In this document: piece after piece, positions 1-11,413 of the stretch
How the letters are laid out: each line of letters begins with the position of its first letter
Position numbering within the stretch: the first letter of the stretch is position 1
Assembly: GCA_946800325.1 (NCBI GenBank)
Contig: OX326961.1
Location: 50,308,293 to 50,372,292, forward strand
Direction of reading: 5' to 3'
Origin: Luzula sylvatica
Lineage: Eukaryota; Streptophyta; Magnoliopsida; Poales; Juncaceae
DNA: 64,000 nucleotides
Notes under the pieces: generated by a model
The model's database searches: none
What the model was told of the DNA's origin: nothing
The model's input: the letters and a program-made list of their open reading frames with translations, nothing else
Translations under genes and position numbers: made by a program

Positions 1-49
1 TGAACTTTTATACCTCAAAAGTATACTAATTCATGAATTTTATTTTCAG

Positions 50-2300
50 GTTCCAAGAGATTGTTCCATTGAATGCGGGGAACGTGTTCGGTGCAGAGGA
101 GCACAAACCCATATTGAAATGGGAAGATATTATTCGTGAAAATTTGAACAGAATTGAACGAGAAAAACCTAAAATTAAATGTTTCAGTGATCCTCCTTCA
201 CCATCCAGATTCAATCCATCTGAAGATGTGATCTCAGCCGTTGTTGACTTGCTACCCGGTAAAGTTAACATACTGATCACTCCACTAGAAGTTTTATAAA
301 TAAGATGATTTTATTATTTTATTAATCTAACAGGGAATATGGTTTTATTCATTTGCATATTTGTCAAGATATAGAAATGGGTAATTTATTATTTATACTT
401 TTTAGGTACTGATAGTGATTCTGATTCCGATGAAGAAATCCCCTTTAGCACCATTACTGAAAATGAATCGAATAATAGCCCCAAAAAGGAGATGTTTACG
501 TCAAAAAGTTTAAATAGATCGAACCATTTTACATATGAAAGGGATGATGAAAATGATTTGGACATTCCCACAGTTAGACAAAAGATGCTCCTAAAATCTC
601 TTAGCCGATCAGAGAAAATTGGATTAGTATGGCCTGAACAACCGTTAGATTTATTACCTATTGAAAGTTCCAAATTAAAGAGTATGAAATCTTTTAAAGC
701 CTCGAAATCCTTTAAAGCGGTAAAATCGTGTAGAAATTACGGTTCGTTCAAGGTAATGGACGAGGATTTTTGGAGTATAAGAGAAGGTTTTGTCTCTGAT
801 TTTGGCTTCAAAAGGAAAAGGTCGCCTTTTGTGAGGATTATAAGCAAGCAAATGGTCGGAGTTTTTGTTTCGATTTGGGTTCGAAGGAGTTTGAGAAAGC
901 ATATTCATAATTTGAAAGTTTCTACCATCGGTGTTGGTGCCATGGGTTATATTGGAAACAAAGTGAGATTTTATCTTCTCAAATTTAAATTATTACCTTT
1001 TTGTTTCATTTAGTCAATTTTTAATAACTAGATATTTTTTTTTTTGAATAATTCATTTTAAGACTTGTGTCAAATTGGTGACTAGGGTTCCGTATCAGTG
1101 AGCATGTCGATATACCAAACATTATTTTGCTTTGTGTGTACTCATCTCTCCTCTGGCCAGAAAGATGCTGATGTGGCACACAGAACTTCAAATGTTCAAG
1201 AAATACATCGCAGAACTATCTTCGGCTTTGATGTTGGTTTGCCTAAACACATTTACGATCACGAGTATGTTGACCATTTATTTTTACTCCACAAGTTACA
1301 TGGAATTATAATCACACATTGAGTATTATATGCACAGTTAAATATAGTAATTAGTTCAAAATTAGGATCACCGATACCAAGTAGTATACCGGCCAAAATT
1401 TAAATTCACAAAGATAAATAAATAATTCTCTTATCATGTCTTGCAGAAGAATATTTTGGCTTGGGGATTTAAATTATCGCATTGATTTGCCATATGAGAA
1501 GACGCACAAGCTTATTTCTAAGAAAGACTGGCCCCGATTGTCAGAAAAAGATCAAGTAGCATAACTTTTATAGTTTTCATTTTTGGATTTCAAAAATTTC
1601 AATTATCCGCATAAAATTGAATTTTGTACTAAAACTCTCTTGTTAAATTGATTGAAGCTAATAAAGGAATTGCGAAAAGGGCACGTATTTGACGGGTGGT
1701 TAGAAGGTGTTCTAAATTTCCCTCCTACATACAAATACGATTTTCATTCTGAGAAATATATTGGAGATGATCACAAGGGAGGGAGGAGAACTCCCGCATG
1801 GTACGCATAGACTTTTAACCTATAAATATTTCATAAACAAAAAAAAGTTTATGTCTAGTTGTATTATTTCTTCTTTTTTATTTTTGTTTTGCGTTCTCAG
1901 TGAAAAATTACAGCTAGTGACTTTATGATGATTAACAATTGTTCGGCAATATGATATTTTATATGAATAAATATTAATCTCTTATTTTCTTGAATTAAAA
2001 GTATCTACTTTTTTTGATAACTAATTAACTATATATCCTATTAATTTGTAAAATTAATATGATTCCTCTAGGTGTGATCGAATTCTAGCTTTTGGAAAAG
2101 GAGTAAGGCTTCTGAAATACACAAGCGTCGACCAAAAATTATCAGATCATCGACCCGTTTTGGCCATTTTCACTGCTGAGGTGGAAGTTTTTAGCCCTAG
2201 AAAACTTCAAAAAGCTCTCACATTAACCGATGCAGAAATCGAAGATGGAGAAATTATACCTGATCTGATTTCGAATTTAAGACGAGTCGTCTTAAATTAG
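50..2300 (+). CDS. Type I inositol polyphosphate 5-phosphatase, 3' part (5' end outside window)
   Basis: Six exons are readable: 50-258, 406-962, 1086-1264, 1447-1555, 1658-1800 and 2072-2300 (stop TAG). All introns are GT-AG and the phases join correctly, giving about 474 residues. The family removes the 5-phosphate from inositol polyphosphates and phosphoinositides. The visible part starts at [17 protein letters not shown], a conserved stretch of the catalytic domain. An acidic and then basic linker rich in Ser/Lys follows, as in plant type I enzymes. Later come the family signatures [10 protein letters not shown] (exon 4) and PAWCDRIL (split between exons 5 and 6), then the SDHRPV motif holding the catalytic His. 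The N-terminal region is missing because the window begins inside an intron. No frameshift or stop is seen, so the gene looks functional. Assignment to the plant IP5P1/IP5P2/CVP2-like group is by recalled family similarity; the exact orthologue is not determined. Confidence 0.93.
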
Positions 2301-2859
2301 GAGAGGTTAGTTTTCATGTAATAATTCAGAATTTAATAAAATCAGGTTGTTCAAATTTTTTTTTAACTTGAAAATATGATAAATCTTTCCTAATGCAGGA
2401 TAGCTCAAAATGGAACCGTTGAGAAAAGAGGTCGAGTCGTTCAGTTGGGCTTATTTACTGTAACGCAATTGCTAGAGGCGAGTTATTTTGAAAGCCTTGT
2501 TTGGTATTTTTGCGTCCTCATAGAGTAGAGAAGTTTATGTATGTATTTGTTGTATGTGTGTATTTTTGACTGAAATAATGGCTGTCAATACAATTAAAAT
2601 CAGGTAGGTTATATGTAATAGGTATTAAATTGAAAAAAAATGGCTGTGAATGAATATATGTCAATTTTATTTATTCTGTTAAATCACCGTCATTTCGAAG
2701 AAATCAAAACCAAAACAAATAATTTTGATGCATAACTCGTTTTAATGTTTGTATTTGGAATTTGGAGTGATTAATTTTAGATGTGAGTTTTTTGCTGGTT
2801 CTTTTTTCTCATCACGTTCCAAAACAGAGAAAATGTCAAATTCAAAAAAACAAAAAATT
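2301..2859. other. 3' UTR and intergenic spacer
   Basis: AT-rich DNA between the 5-phosphatase stop codon and the tRNA gene. A GT-AG-like 3' UTR intron may lie at about 2306-2399. T-rich and AATAAA-like sequence around 2575-2640 probably holds the polyadenylation region. No coding signal is seen. Confidence 0.5.
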
Positions 2860-2930
2860 TGCACCAGCCGGGAATCGAACCCGGGTCTGTACCGTGGCAG
2901 GGTACTATTCTACCACTAGACCACTGGTGC
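2860..2930 (-). tRNA. tRNA-Gly (anticodon GCC)
   Basis: Read on the minus strand, the segment folds as a full cloverleaf. The 7-bp acceptor stem is GCACCAG/CTGGTGC, the D-arm contains TAGTGGTAGAAT, the anticodon loop is CTGCCAC (anticodon GCC), and the T-arm contains GGTTCGATTCC. The base at 2860 gives an A discriminator. The TAGTGGT and GGTTCGATTCC segments are the internal A and B boxes used by RNA polymerase III. A T-rich stretch (from the A-run at about 2845-2856 on the plus strand) follows directly and fits a Pol III terminator. No intron is present and no CCA is encoded, as expected for a nuclear gene. The sequence is of nuclear cytosolic type. Confidence 0.97.
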
Positions 2931-3621
2931 TTTGATGTTCATTGTTTTGATCATGCGAGTCATATAAAATAACTTCCAACAGAAACAAGTTATATAAGCC
3001 AAATGTATTTTCTTTATTATTAAAGGAATAGTTTAGTTAATAGTAGAAACTTTTATTCGTCGTAGACGCATGAATTGTGAATACATTTTGCTGATGAGAT
3101 ATTAGATTAAACTGAATTAAAGATGTAACTACTTTTATTCGTCACCTCAAAGACAGCGGGTTAAATGCAGGTTCTCAATTTCCGTAAAAAATTAAAACAC
3201 CGTAATGAGAATCATCCGTGTTATCCATTTGGTGATGATGATAAGACTTGGTATCGGGTCTGGTGGTTTTGAAGAGATGAATCCGTTTTGATATTTGTTA
3301 TTTACTTTCTTGGTTTCTTTGTATTCATTTAGTTTTTGGTTTTTATTTTCCTGGTTTTCTCCAGTTTTTAAATTCCGAGTTTTATTTAAAAAATAAAATA
3401 CAACATACAACATACTTATTCTAATAATGAGTATTTATGCATTTAATACTTGAATATTATTATAGTACATTGTTATGCCTTCTCTCCGAACAATAAAAGA
3501 TAACAAAAGGAATAAAAATAGCGATAAAAATAATTATACCACCGAAAATTCAGAGAACCATGAGAACAAAATTTTAAAAATCGAAAATTTATCTTTAATA
3601 AAAGTATTATTATGGTAACTG
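2931..3621. other. Intergenic spacer
   Basis: AT-rich spacer between tRNA-Gly and the 3' end of the choline kinase gene. It probably includes the kinase 3' UTR on the minus strand. No gene, repeat array or transposon boundary is recognised. Confidence 0.4.
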
Positions 3622-5302
3622 CTAAGACCCTAAAATAACAGGCTTCATGAGCCAGAATTGCCGAAACCTTTGTCTCGCATATTCCAAGTAATCGAAATCT
3701 ATGTCATTCACATGTTCCTACATTATACGAAATAAATTAGTGAATAATGAATTATGAAACAAACAGAGTCGAAAATATTAAATCACAAAACTTACTGATA
3801 TGATGCCCCAAAGACCCCAAAATAGATGACTAGCAAGAGAATACTTCTCAATCTCTTCTAGAAGCTTCTCGATTTCAACATCACTTTGAGTTTCTCCTAT
3901 ATAAAAAATTGAAACAAAAAGTTTAAACCTTTGTAATATCTAAAAAAAATTGGATCTAAAAGAGTATTTTAATTTTACCTGAAGAACTGAGATAAGTTTT
4001 CACAAATCTTTTGCGCTCTTCAACGTCTGATAAAAATATGGAAAAAGGAAACAATTTAAAATTAAAAGGTAATAGGAAAAAGTTAAATAAAATAAATGAA
4101 AAAAGAGAGGGTAAAAATGAAAAAAACCAGGATATTTGGTGTAGTCCAAAACGTGAGGCGTTTCAGTGTGATAATTCGCAGCCATTTCGCAAAAATGATT
4201 TGCTATATCAAACGCAATTGGATTAAAACTCGCATATTCATAATCCTGAAATTTAAGCGTGTCAATAATCAATATACCATTTTAAACCATGTAAAAGTAT
4301 ATTTTAGGAAAATTAATGGGAACCAACAATGATTGTGACTTGTCGAGTTTCTTCATCGATCATGATATTTCCATATTGAAGATCATTATGACAAAAACCT
4401 ATTTTTTCTCCCTCTCTCGATATGCATTTCTCTAAAATATTTATCTCCTCTCTAATTTTCTCTAACTGGAATTCTCCATTCCCTTCAATTGAGCAAAGCT
4501 GAATTGATTTGTCAACCCAATTCCTATCACAAAACCCAAAAAAACACACAAATTTATCTAAATTCTTAATTTAAGTGAGAAAAAAAGTAGTATCTTTATT
4601 TATTGAATTAAAAGGAAGTACCTTAATCTTTGCCATAAGAGAGGATTTCTTGGGCCAGGCATATCGAGATTATGAAATTCGTATAGTTTGATTGCGATAA
4701 TAGACGATATTTCTGGATCCCTCAAATCATTCGCAGATAATGTCTGAAAAAATGGCATAATTATATAAATTGTTACTTATAATTAGAGTCGAAAAGAAAA
4801 AATAAATAAATTACTCTGGCATTGATGAATTCTTCGACTCGGCCGATATCAAACCTGCCAAGCAATCTTGGCCCTTGTCCATTCCGTGACATGCACTCAA
4901 AAGTCCGTACCTGTAAACGCGGAATGAAATTATTATCCATTTATGCAATTCTTGAAGAGATAAGGCACAAATTCAATGGAAAAATACCCCAAATTATCAT
5001 AATTGAATACAAAGCAGCAATTATACCTCCATTTCTCGATCAAAAAATACATCTACACCTTCGCCATACATCCTCAGGATCACACGCCTTGACTGGGTAC
5101 CACTGCCAGTTCCACCGTCACTGCCAGCCGGCCAATTGATCTGGTACACCTCGTTGGTCATGGCGCCTTTTAATTGTACCACCTCTGGCGAATCTTCTGT
5201 TGCCACATGGCCCCATTTTGAACCCAATTTGTGCAGGATCCTCCTTGCTTCTTCTGGGAACTCGTCTATGGTCTTCTTCGTTTCAACTCCTCCGTTTTCC
5301 AT
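3622..5302 (-). CDS. Choline kinase (choline/ethanolamine kinase family)
   Basis: A complete minus-strand gene with eight exons: 5027-5302, 4815-4910, 4622-4743, 4328-4523, 4128-4245, 3979-4026, 3796-3896 and 3622-3717. The total is 1053 nt, coding for 350 residues plus TAG, close to the usual length of plant choline kinases. All junctions are GT-AG and in phase. The enzyme phosphorylates choline with ATP, the first step of the CDP-choline route to phosphatidylcholine, in the cytosol. The phosphotransferase motif [15 protein letters not shown] (exon 4) carries the catalytic Asp and metal-binding Asn. The choline-kinase motif [20 protein letters not shown] spans exons 4-5. The N-terminal part includes the nucleotide-loop region [12 protein letters not shown]. 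The start ATG at 5302 opens the conserved N-terminus (MENGG...). Ethanolamine kinase is the alternative, but the overall pattern fits choline kinase better. No defects are seen. Confidence 0.94.
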
Positions 5303-5672
5303 GAGTACTATTGATTGGGCATAAATTCTTGAAGAGAAGGAGATACAAAAACCAATCTTTCTTGCAGATCTCGCTCAAAAAACAAAATCGCCTGAGATTG
5401 AGAGAGATGGGTTCTTGCTCCTGCGAGAGACGCTCCTCGAGGCGAGAAATGACGTGGAGCCGTGGAGGCACTTTGAGGTGCCACGCGGAGTAGAAGTGTG
5501 GGAAAGCCAGTTGTATTCTTTTTCAGTGTGAAAGCATCCCTAGGAATCAATGTGAAGCATTGGATGATTTTTTATTTTATTTTTGGAATTAGTATGCAAA
5601 TTATTAATTATTAATTACCTACTCAAACTTTCATTTATTTCATAAAAATAAATCATTTATATACTTGTTACA
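5303..5672 (-). promoter_or_regulatory. 5' UTR and promoter region of the choline kinase gene
   Basis: Upstream of the choline kinase ATG on the minus strand. The first 250 bases are GC-richer than the surroundings and include CT-rich tracts typical of plant leaders; AT-rich sequence follows. Short upstream reading frames occur here but have no coding signature. The transcription start cannot be placed by eye. Confidence 0.35.
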
Positions 5673-5706
5673 CTAGGAAAATATCCCGCGCTTTGCTGCG
5701 GGATAT
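5673..5706 (-). mobile_element. Helitron-like 3' terminus (hairpin plus CTAG)
   Basis: On the minus strand a hairpin with a perfect 9-bp stem (ATATCCCGC 5681-5689 pairing with GCGGGATAT 5698-5706) is followed closely by TTTCCTAG and a flanking T. A GC-rich hairpin about 8 nt before CTRR, inserted before T, is the Helitron 3' end signature. The element body would extend to higher coordinates. A degenerate second hairpin lies at about 5761-5800. The 5' TC end was not located. The same terminal sequence (TATTTTCCTAGT) recurs on the plus strand near 61728-61739. Confidence 0.55.
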
Positions 5707-6230
5707 ATTATTTGATAAGAAATAATATAATAAGCAAAAGTAATTATTTGATATATTATTTCGCTGCGAAAAATATTTCTCGCGCTTCGCTGCGATTTTT
5801 CAAAATCTCTTATGATCATAAAATAATAATTTTATCTAAAACGTTACAAGTGCAAAACAAAAGTAATATTCATAAATGTTAATTTTAAAAAAAAATCTGA
5901 TATTAATTAGTCTCACAAGTATTATGCAATAAATACAAATTTTTTTCCTCCTCAAAATATATCATATGTTTCAAAAGAAAAATTGAAATGTTTTATTTAT
6001 AATACAAAACATGTCAAATAAAATAAAATTTTGAAAAGGACAAAAAAAAAAAAAAACATAAAAGACGCAGCTTGATACCAATAAAAAATATTATAATAAG
6101 CACAAAAAACGCAGCTTGGTACCAATCAAAACTGTTATAATAAGCAAAAAAAAAAAATAATACCAGCTCAGGCTAACAAAAAGTATTTGTGTGAATAGTA
6201 TTTTGTAAACAGTAAAATTTTAGTATACAA
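5707..6230. other. AT-rich sequence, possible Helitron interior
   Basis: It contains GCTTGGTACCAAT-type words repeated near 6070 and 6114, and A-runs. Around 5990-6030 there is a diverged copy of part of the 62-bp repeat unit found just downstream. No genes are seen. Confidence 0.35.
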
Positions 6231-6542
6231 ATTATATTTATTAATACGATGAAAAATTCAAATATTTTATTTAGAACACAAGACATATGTCAATTATATT
6301 TATTAATACGATGAAAAATTCAAATATTTTATTTAGAACACAAGACATATGTCAATTATATTTATTAATACGATGAAAAATTCAAATATTTTATTTAGAA
6401 CACAAGACATATGTCAATTATATTTATTAATACGATGAAAAATTCAAATATTTTATTTATAACACAACACATATGTCAATTATATTTATTAATACGATGA
6501 AAAATTCAAATATTTTATTTTATAACACAACACACATGTCAA
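6231..6542. repeat. 62-bp minisatellite, five tandem copies
   Basis: The unit begins ATTATATTTATTAATACGAT and restarts at 6231, 6293, 6355, 6417 and 6479, an exact 62-bp period. Copies 1-3 are nearly identical. Copies 4-5 carry small changes (TTTAGAACACAAG becomes TTTATAACACAAC) and the last has a 2-bp insertion. Helitrons often carry such internal tandem repeats, so it may belong to the element ending at 5673; this is inference. Confidence 0.92.
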
Positions 6543-6940
6543 ATAAAATAAAATTCCAAAAAAAAAAAAACGGTGAACAGTAACAGTGTCGAGTTGAACA
6601 TTACAGAGTGAACAGTGTTGAAACATTACAGAGTGAACAGTGATCGATGATGTGTCCTCACCATATCTCTTCTATTCAAAAATTAATGGGAGGGGGAAAT
6701 TCATCTCCTCAAGTAACACAGGAGAGGTATTTTACTAAATATACTCATTTAGGAAAATGTTGTGTATCACCCTTTTTCCCCACCATCATTGATGCGCTGG
6801 CAATACCGGTAATTCATATTCCAGGTGGTAAGCCATGTTCAACGGAAAACAATCATAGCAGTGTTAATTGTTAAGTCCGCACATGGCTGTCCAATTGCGC
6901 TTTTTTTTGCTGAAATTTCTTGTACTCGAGCATGTATAAC
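6543..6940. other. Spacer with a fragment shared with the 60.5-kb MITE
   Basis: Repeated GAACAGT-type words lie around 6570-6640. The segment near 6778-6802 (CCCACCATCATTGATGCGCTGG) closely matches the arm of the foldback MITE at 60532-60789, so a degraded relative is probably present. Short reading frames here lack coding signatures. Confidence 0.4.
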
Positions 6941-7470
6941 TAGGGATGTCAATGGGTCGGGTAAAACCCAAACCCGCGGGTACCCGACCCGAACCCAAAA
7001 AAAATATTTGTAATTTTTTACCCGAAAAAAATACTCGCGGGTCGGGTTTTACCTGAAAAAAATACCCGCTCCGGGTTCGGGTACGGGGGTAATATTTTAC
7101 CCGCGGTATACCCGAACCCGAACCCGAAAAATATCCGAGAAATACCCGAAAATACCCAATGATATGAAAATTTGTGATGTTTTATAGATTAATTATTTGT
7201 AATATTTGCATTTTTAATGTATTTTGTACAAGTTGTTTGTTTTATGTATATAAAATTGTTGGTAATTTTACGTATTTTAGTAATAATTTTTTAGATTTTT
7301 TTTTGAGATTTTATATAGGTGATTTTCGGATAACGGGTTCGGGTATGATTTTTTACCCGCGGGTATTTTGGGCGTTCGGGTTCGAGTAATACCCGAAAAT
7401 TCGGGTTCGGGTATGGGGGAGGTTTACCCGAACCCGACCCCCCCCCCCCCCCCCCCGGTTGACATCCCTA
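6941..7470. mobile_element. Non-autonomous hAT-type MITE with a GGGTACCCGA-word body
   Basis: Terminal inverted repeats TAGGGATGTCAA and TTGACATCCCTA end at 6941 and 7470. The flanking 8-mers TGTATAAC and TTTATGAC match at 6 of 8 positions, consistent with an aged hAT 8-bp target duplication. Both ends consist of degenerate repeats of GGGTTCGGGTA/TACCCGAACCC in mirrored orientation, giving long imperfect inverted arms around an AT-rich centre (about 7160-7320). A C-run of about 18 sits at 7439-7456. No coding sequence. Confidence 0.85.
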
Positions 7471-7553
7471 TTTATGACCCTCTCTCTTCTTTATTTCCTT
7501 TCTTCTTCTTTCTAATTTTCCTCCTTCCACCGAGATTTTTTGCTGAAAAATCC

Positions 7554-9690
7554 ATGGATCATCATTCTACTGATGATGAATGCCCCCCCTTACGATGAAC
7601 CAGCTCAACACCAATCCACACCCCACAACCCTGACCTCCCTTTTAACTTTCCGGATTGCACTGGCCCCGAGTTAGGCATGGAGTTTCAGTCGAGAGACGA
7701 CGCTTACCATTTATACTTGTCATACTCTTGCCGAAAAGGTTTTGGAGTAGTTCGTCGGTCGAAGCACATTTTTTACGGATTACCATCAGATGTAATATTT
7801 TCTTGCAACAAAGAGAAGAAGACATTAACTTGTGGCAAGTCAGAAGGTTTCAAGAAGAGAAGAAATACCTTTCAAGGTACATGCTGCCCAGCAAAGATAG
7901 TAGTGAAGGACCACCTTTTGGATGGGAGATGGACAATTACATATGTTGAGCTAGACCACAACCACGATCTGCACCCTGATGATGTACGATACATGAGGTG
8001 TCACCGTGCTATACCGAATTTTGTTAAGAAACAAATAGAGATTAATGATGATTCCGGTATTCCCAGCACCGTTCTTTCAATTCAATGTTCCATCAAGCGG
8101 GTAGTTACAATAATTGCCACTTTACTGAAAGAGACATGCGCAATCATATCCATTCTAGGAGAGCTCTTAAATTGGATGAAGGTGATGCAAATGCATTGGT
8201 GCGTTATTTCAGGGATCGACAGAAAAAAAATACTCCAATTTATTTTATCTTTGTTAAATTGACGATGAGGGGCGGTTGAGGAATGTATTTTGGTCAGATG
8301 GCCGCAGTCGAGCCTCTTACAAATACTTTGGAGATGTCATAACCTTCGACACAACGTATTTGACCAATAAGTAAGTACCCGCAATTTGATTTTTTAGTTA
8401 TCACTAACACATTGTTTAAGATTGGAATGAAATTGATAGGGCCCCTTCACACTTTACAATTAGTAAATCATTTTGCAGTAGTTGAGTTCAAATGTTCTGT
8501 TCAACCTTAATTCTGCAGTAGTTAAGTGCTAAATTTAATTCACAATTAATCAACTGTCAATACTAATTAAATTTCAAATGTTCAATTTCGAAGGTTCAAC
8601 CGAATTTCAATTAACACTCCACAACGATTAGGTTTTAATAGTGCATTATGGTTGAAAGGCGTCCATCGATGAAATTAACACTAATTAAGCATTACAACGA
8701 ATCTAAGAGTACACAATATTTTATTACACTTTCAGTCATAAATCTACTGTAATTTAGATTGATTGATGGTTAAACCGAAATTAGCAGACAATGAACTATG
8801 ATTGAAATGTAATTGAAATTCATAGGGTCCCTAGTCAGTTTACAACTAGTATGATTTAATTGAATTTTATAGTAGTTAAGTTCAAATGTTCAATTGAGTT
8901 TAAACTGATTGTCAAGTGCTAAATTCTATTCACCCTTAATTAACTGTCAAGAATAATTCAATTCCAAATGTTCAATTTGAAAGGTTCAATTGAATTAACA
9001 GTACACAATGATTAGGGTTCAATAGTGTATTATTGTTGAAATGAGTCAAATGATAAATTAGCGAATTATGATTCAAACGAAATTAACAGTAATTAAGCGT
9101 TGCAACAAATCTAACAGTACACAGTAATTAACCATATTCCACTTTGAGTCATAAATCTACTGTAATTTAACACATTCATGGTTAAACCGTAAATAGGGTT
9201 CTGATGCAATTAACTGTACACAGTAACGAAGCGAATGAAATGTTCAAATCCATTCACTATTAATCTCTTCAAGCCAAAATTCAATATTATTCAGTGACAA
9301 TTTTTAAAATTCATTTAGCCATCATCGTTTTTCAGTCAATATTATTCTCTGTCAAGTAATTTTTGTTCTTACCATGAATTATTTGTCTTAACTTTTAGTT
9401 AACTTCGATGTAGGTACGACATGCCCTTTGCACCATTTGTAGGTGTGAATTACCATGGTCAGTCAATATTGCTAGCTTGTGCGTTGCTGGCAGACGAGAG
9501 CACACCTACATATGAATGGCTTTTCAACACTTTCCTTGTCTGCATGAATGGAGTTCACCCTCCAGCAATAATAACCGACCAATGTGCACCAATGTGTTCA
9601 GCTGTCGCGACGGTATTCCCGCAATCACGCCACCGTTTGTGCCTATGAAAAAATTACTGACCAAGGTTGGTAGCGGTATCAACAAGGATC
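7554..9690 (+). pseudogene. FAR1-related / MULE transposase-like pseudogene
   Basis: The reading frame from ATG 7554 encodes an acidic start, then a FAR1-type zinc domain. In it are EFQSRDDAYHLYLSYSCRKG (about 7680-7740), CPAKIVV (about 7888) and the HNH ligand region ELDHNHDL (about 7950). A MULE-transposase domain follows: ERDMRNHI (about 8125), [15 protein letters not shown] (about 8325-8370), an intron 8371-9413 (GT-AG), then YDMPFAPFVGVNYHGQS, EWLFNTF and IITDQC up to about 9650. It is broken: a frameshift in the C-run near 7580, further frame changes near 8085-8110 and 8240-8260, loss of the WHI segment near 9647, and C-terminal truncation where an LTR element begins (about 9665-9690). 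FAR1/FRS proteins are transcription factors derived from MULE transposases; whether this copy was a host gene or a transposon cannot be decided. Confidence 0.85.
8437..9225. repeat. Diverged tandem duplication (about 385-415 bp) inside the FAR1-like intron
   Basis: ATAGGG(C/T)CCCT...TTTACAA occurs at about 8437 and again at about 8822. The landmarks GTTCAAATGTTC, AACTGTCAA, TTCAATAGTG and GTCATAAATCTACTGTAATT follow in the same order in both halves. Similarity is roughly 70-80 percent by eye. Confidence 0.7.
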
Positions 9691-10151
9691 AATTTCCTAG
9701 GGTTTGATTATCTCAAAATAATGTCGATACCACTAATCTATTTGAGGGAGTGACATTTATAGAGATAGAAGACGTAACCCACAAAAGGATCAAAAGAAGA
9801 TTCAAGACGTCGGAAGTCAAGACGGTGAAGAAACGATGGCACGAAAACGCATAATCAAGTGAAGACATCAAGACATCGAAGATTCCGCAAGTTGGGGTAT
9901 CACATAAATCACCAAAACAACTTATAGGTATCCCTAAACTTGTTTATGAATTATTAAGCTCGAGATTAGTCAAAGAAATATATTCGAAATCCATTAAAAT
10001 GATGAAACAATAAAACAGATTTCCAGAAGCATGTCGGTTATAACGGACCTCGGGTCAGTTATAACGGACATACATGAATATTGTTAATAGGAGCATGTCC
10101 GTTATAACGGACCTCATGTCATTTGCAACGGACATCCTGTCAGTTATAACG

Positions 10152-11413
10152 TGTTGGTTCATATTTCCTGATAGTTTGATTATTTCAAAACACTGTCATT
10201 ACTAACGTATACATCCAGAAAAGTGCAGGATAAGATATGTACGATACGAAGATGAAGGAGGGTTTGTGAAGTCTCAAGATGAACAACACAAAAAGCACAA
10301 CAAGAGAAGACTAGAAGGAAGGCCCTTGAAGCATATCAAGAATCAAGATGTCGAAGCCTTCCGTGAGTGGGATGCGCCACAAATAAACCTTAGGTAGAAA
10401 CCTAGTAGATCTCAAGTAAAATCATGTTCAAAATAACAAAGAGTTCAATCAAACATGAAGTGCGTTCTGAACGAACTCAAAGTCCGTTCAGAACGAACTT
10501 GCCACATATCAAAATATCATCTCTTGATAAGAACCAAAATGTCACAGGATTGTGTGCGTTCGAACGAACAAACATGTCCGTTCGAACGGACAGTTAGAAT
10601 CCGTTCACCCACCAGTTAAGTGCGTTGAACGGACAATCCTTTCTGTGAACAAAAATGTAATGTATAAGTGAGTCCGTTGTGAACGAACTGTGTTCGTTCG
10701 AACGGACCCAAAAATATATTTGCACGTTATTTTGAAACGGCTAGTACAAACTGCATGTGCGTTCAGAACGAACATTGTGCGTTCGAACGCACTGGCAATT
10801 CTCTGAAGGATTTCTATAGAGAGTATAAATAGAATCCTTCTAGGGCTTCTCTCTCTCAACTCTTCACTTCCTCACATTCAAAATACAAAAGAGAGAAACC
10901 CTAAAGCTGTGATTATCCATATCCATTGATAGCTTGAGAAACCCTCTTTAGATCTTTGATCTACTTTCGATAACCTCCACTAATCGTATCCCACTCACGT
11001 GACCGATCACGTTGTAGCTCGATTAGTGAAAATTGTAATAGGCTAGTGCAACTACTTGTAAAGAGCCTAAGCTATAGATCGATAGAAAGCGTGTAAATCG
11101 ATCTAGGCGACACCTTGTAATCGAGTGAGTTGGAATTCAATCGAAAAGCCAAAAAGAGGCGCAAGGCATTCCCGGAGACGTAGGTACTCGCAACTAATTG
11201 AATCGGTCAATTAAGCGAGTAAAGGGTGAGTTAAGGCTACATAGCAACCACCTACCGAACTTCGTTAAAAAACATCTTGTGTTCAAGTGTTTCCGGTATC
11301 ATCTACTTTATTTAAATTATTATTTATTCCGCATAGTAAATTAGGTAATTAGCTAAAGTAATTGTACGGTAGATTACCAAATTTACCCCCCTCTAGGTTA
11401 GAATTAACCAACA
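10152..11413 (+). mobile_element. Solo LTR of a Sirevirus-like Copia element (TSD TAACG)
   Basis: The ends are TGTTGGTT...AACCAACA, a perfect 8-bp terminal inverted repeat. The 5-bp target duplication TAACG flanks it on both sides (10147-10151 and 11414-11418). The 1262-bp LTR carries TATAAATA at 10824-10831, followed by CT-rich leader sequence, GGAGACGTAGGTA and CACCTACCGAAC. No internal region or second LTR is present, so it arose by LTR-LTR recombination. Its U3 has its own palindromes built on CGTTC..GAACG (about 10455-10800). Confidence 0.93.
10824..10831 (+). promoter_or_regulatory. TATA box of the solo LTR
   Basis: TATAAATA lies downstream of the palindrome cluster and just upstream of a CT-rich leader, the usual place of the LTR promoter. 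Confidence 0.65.
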
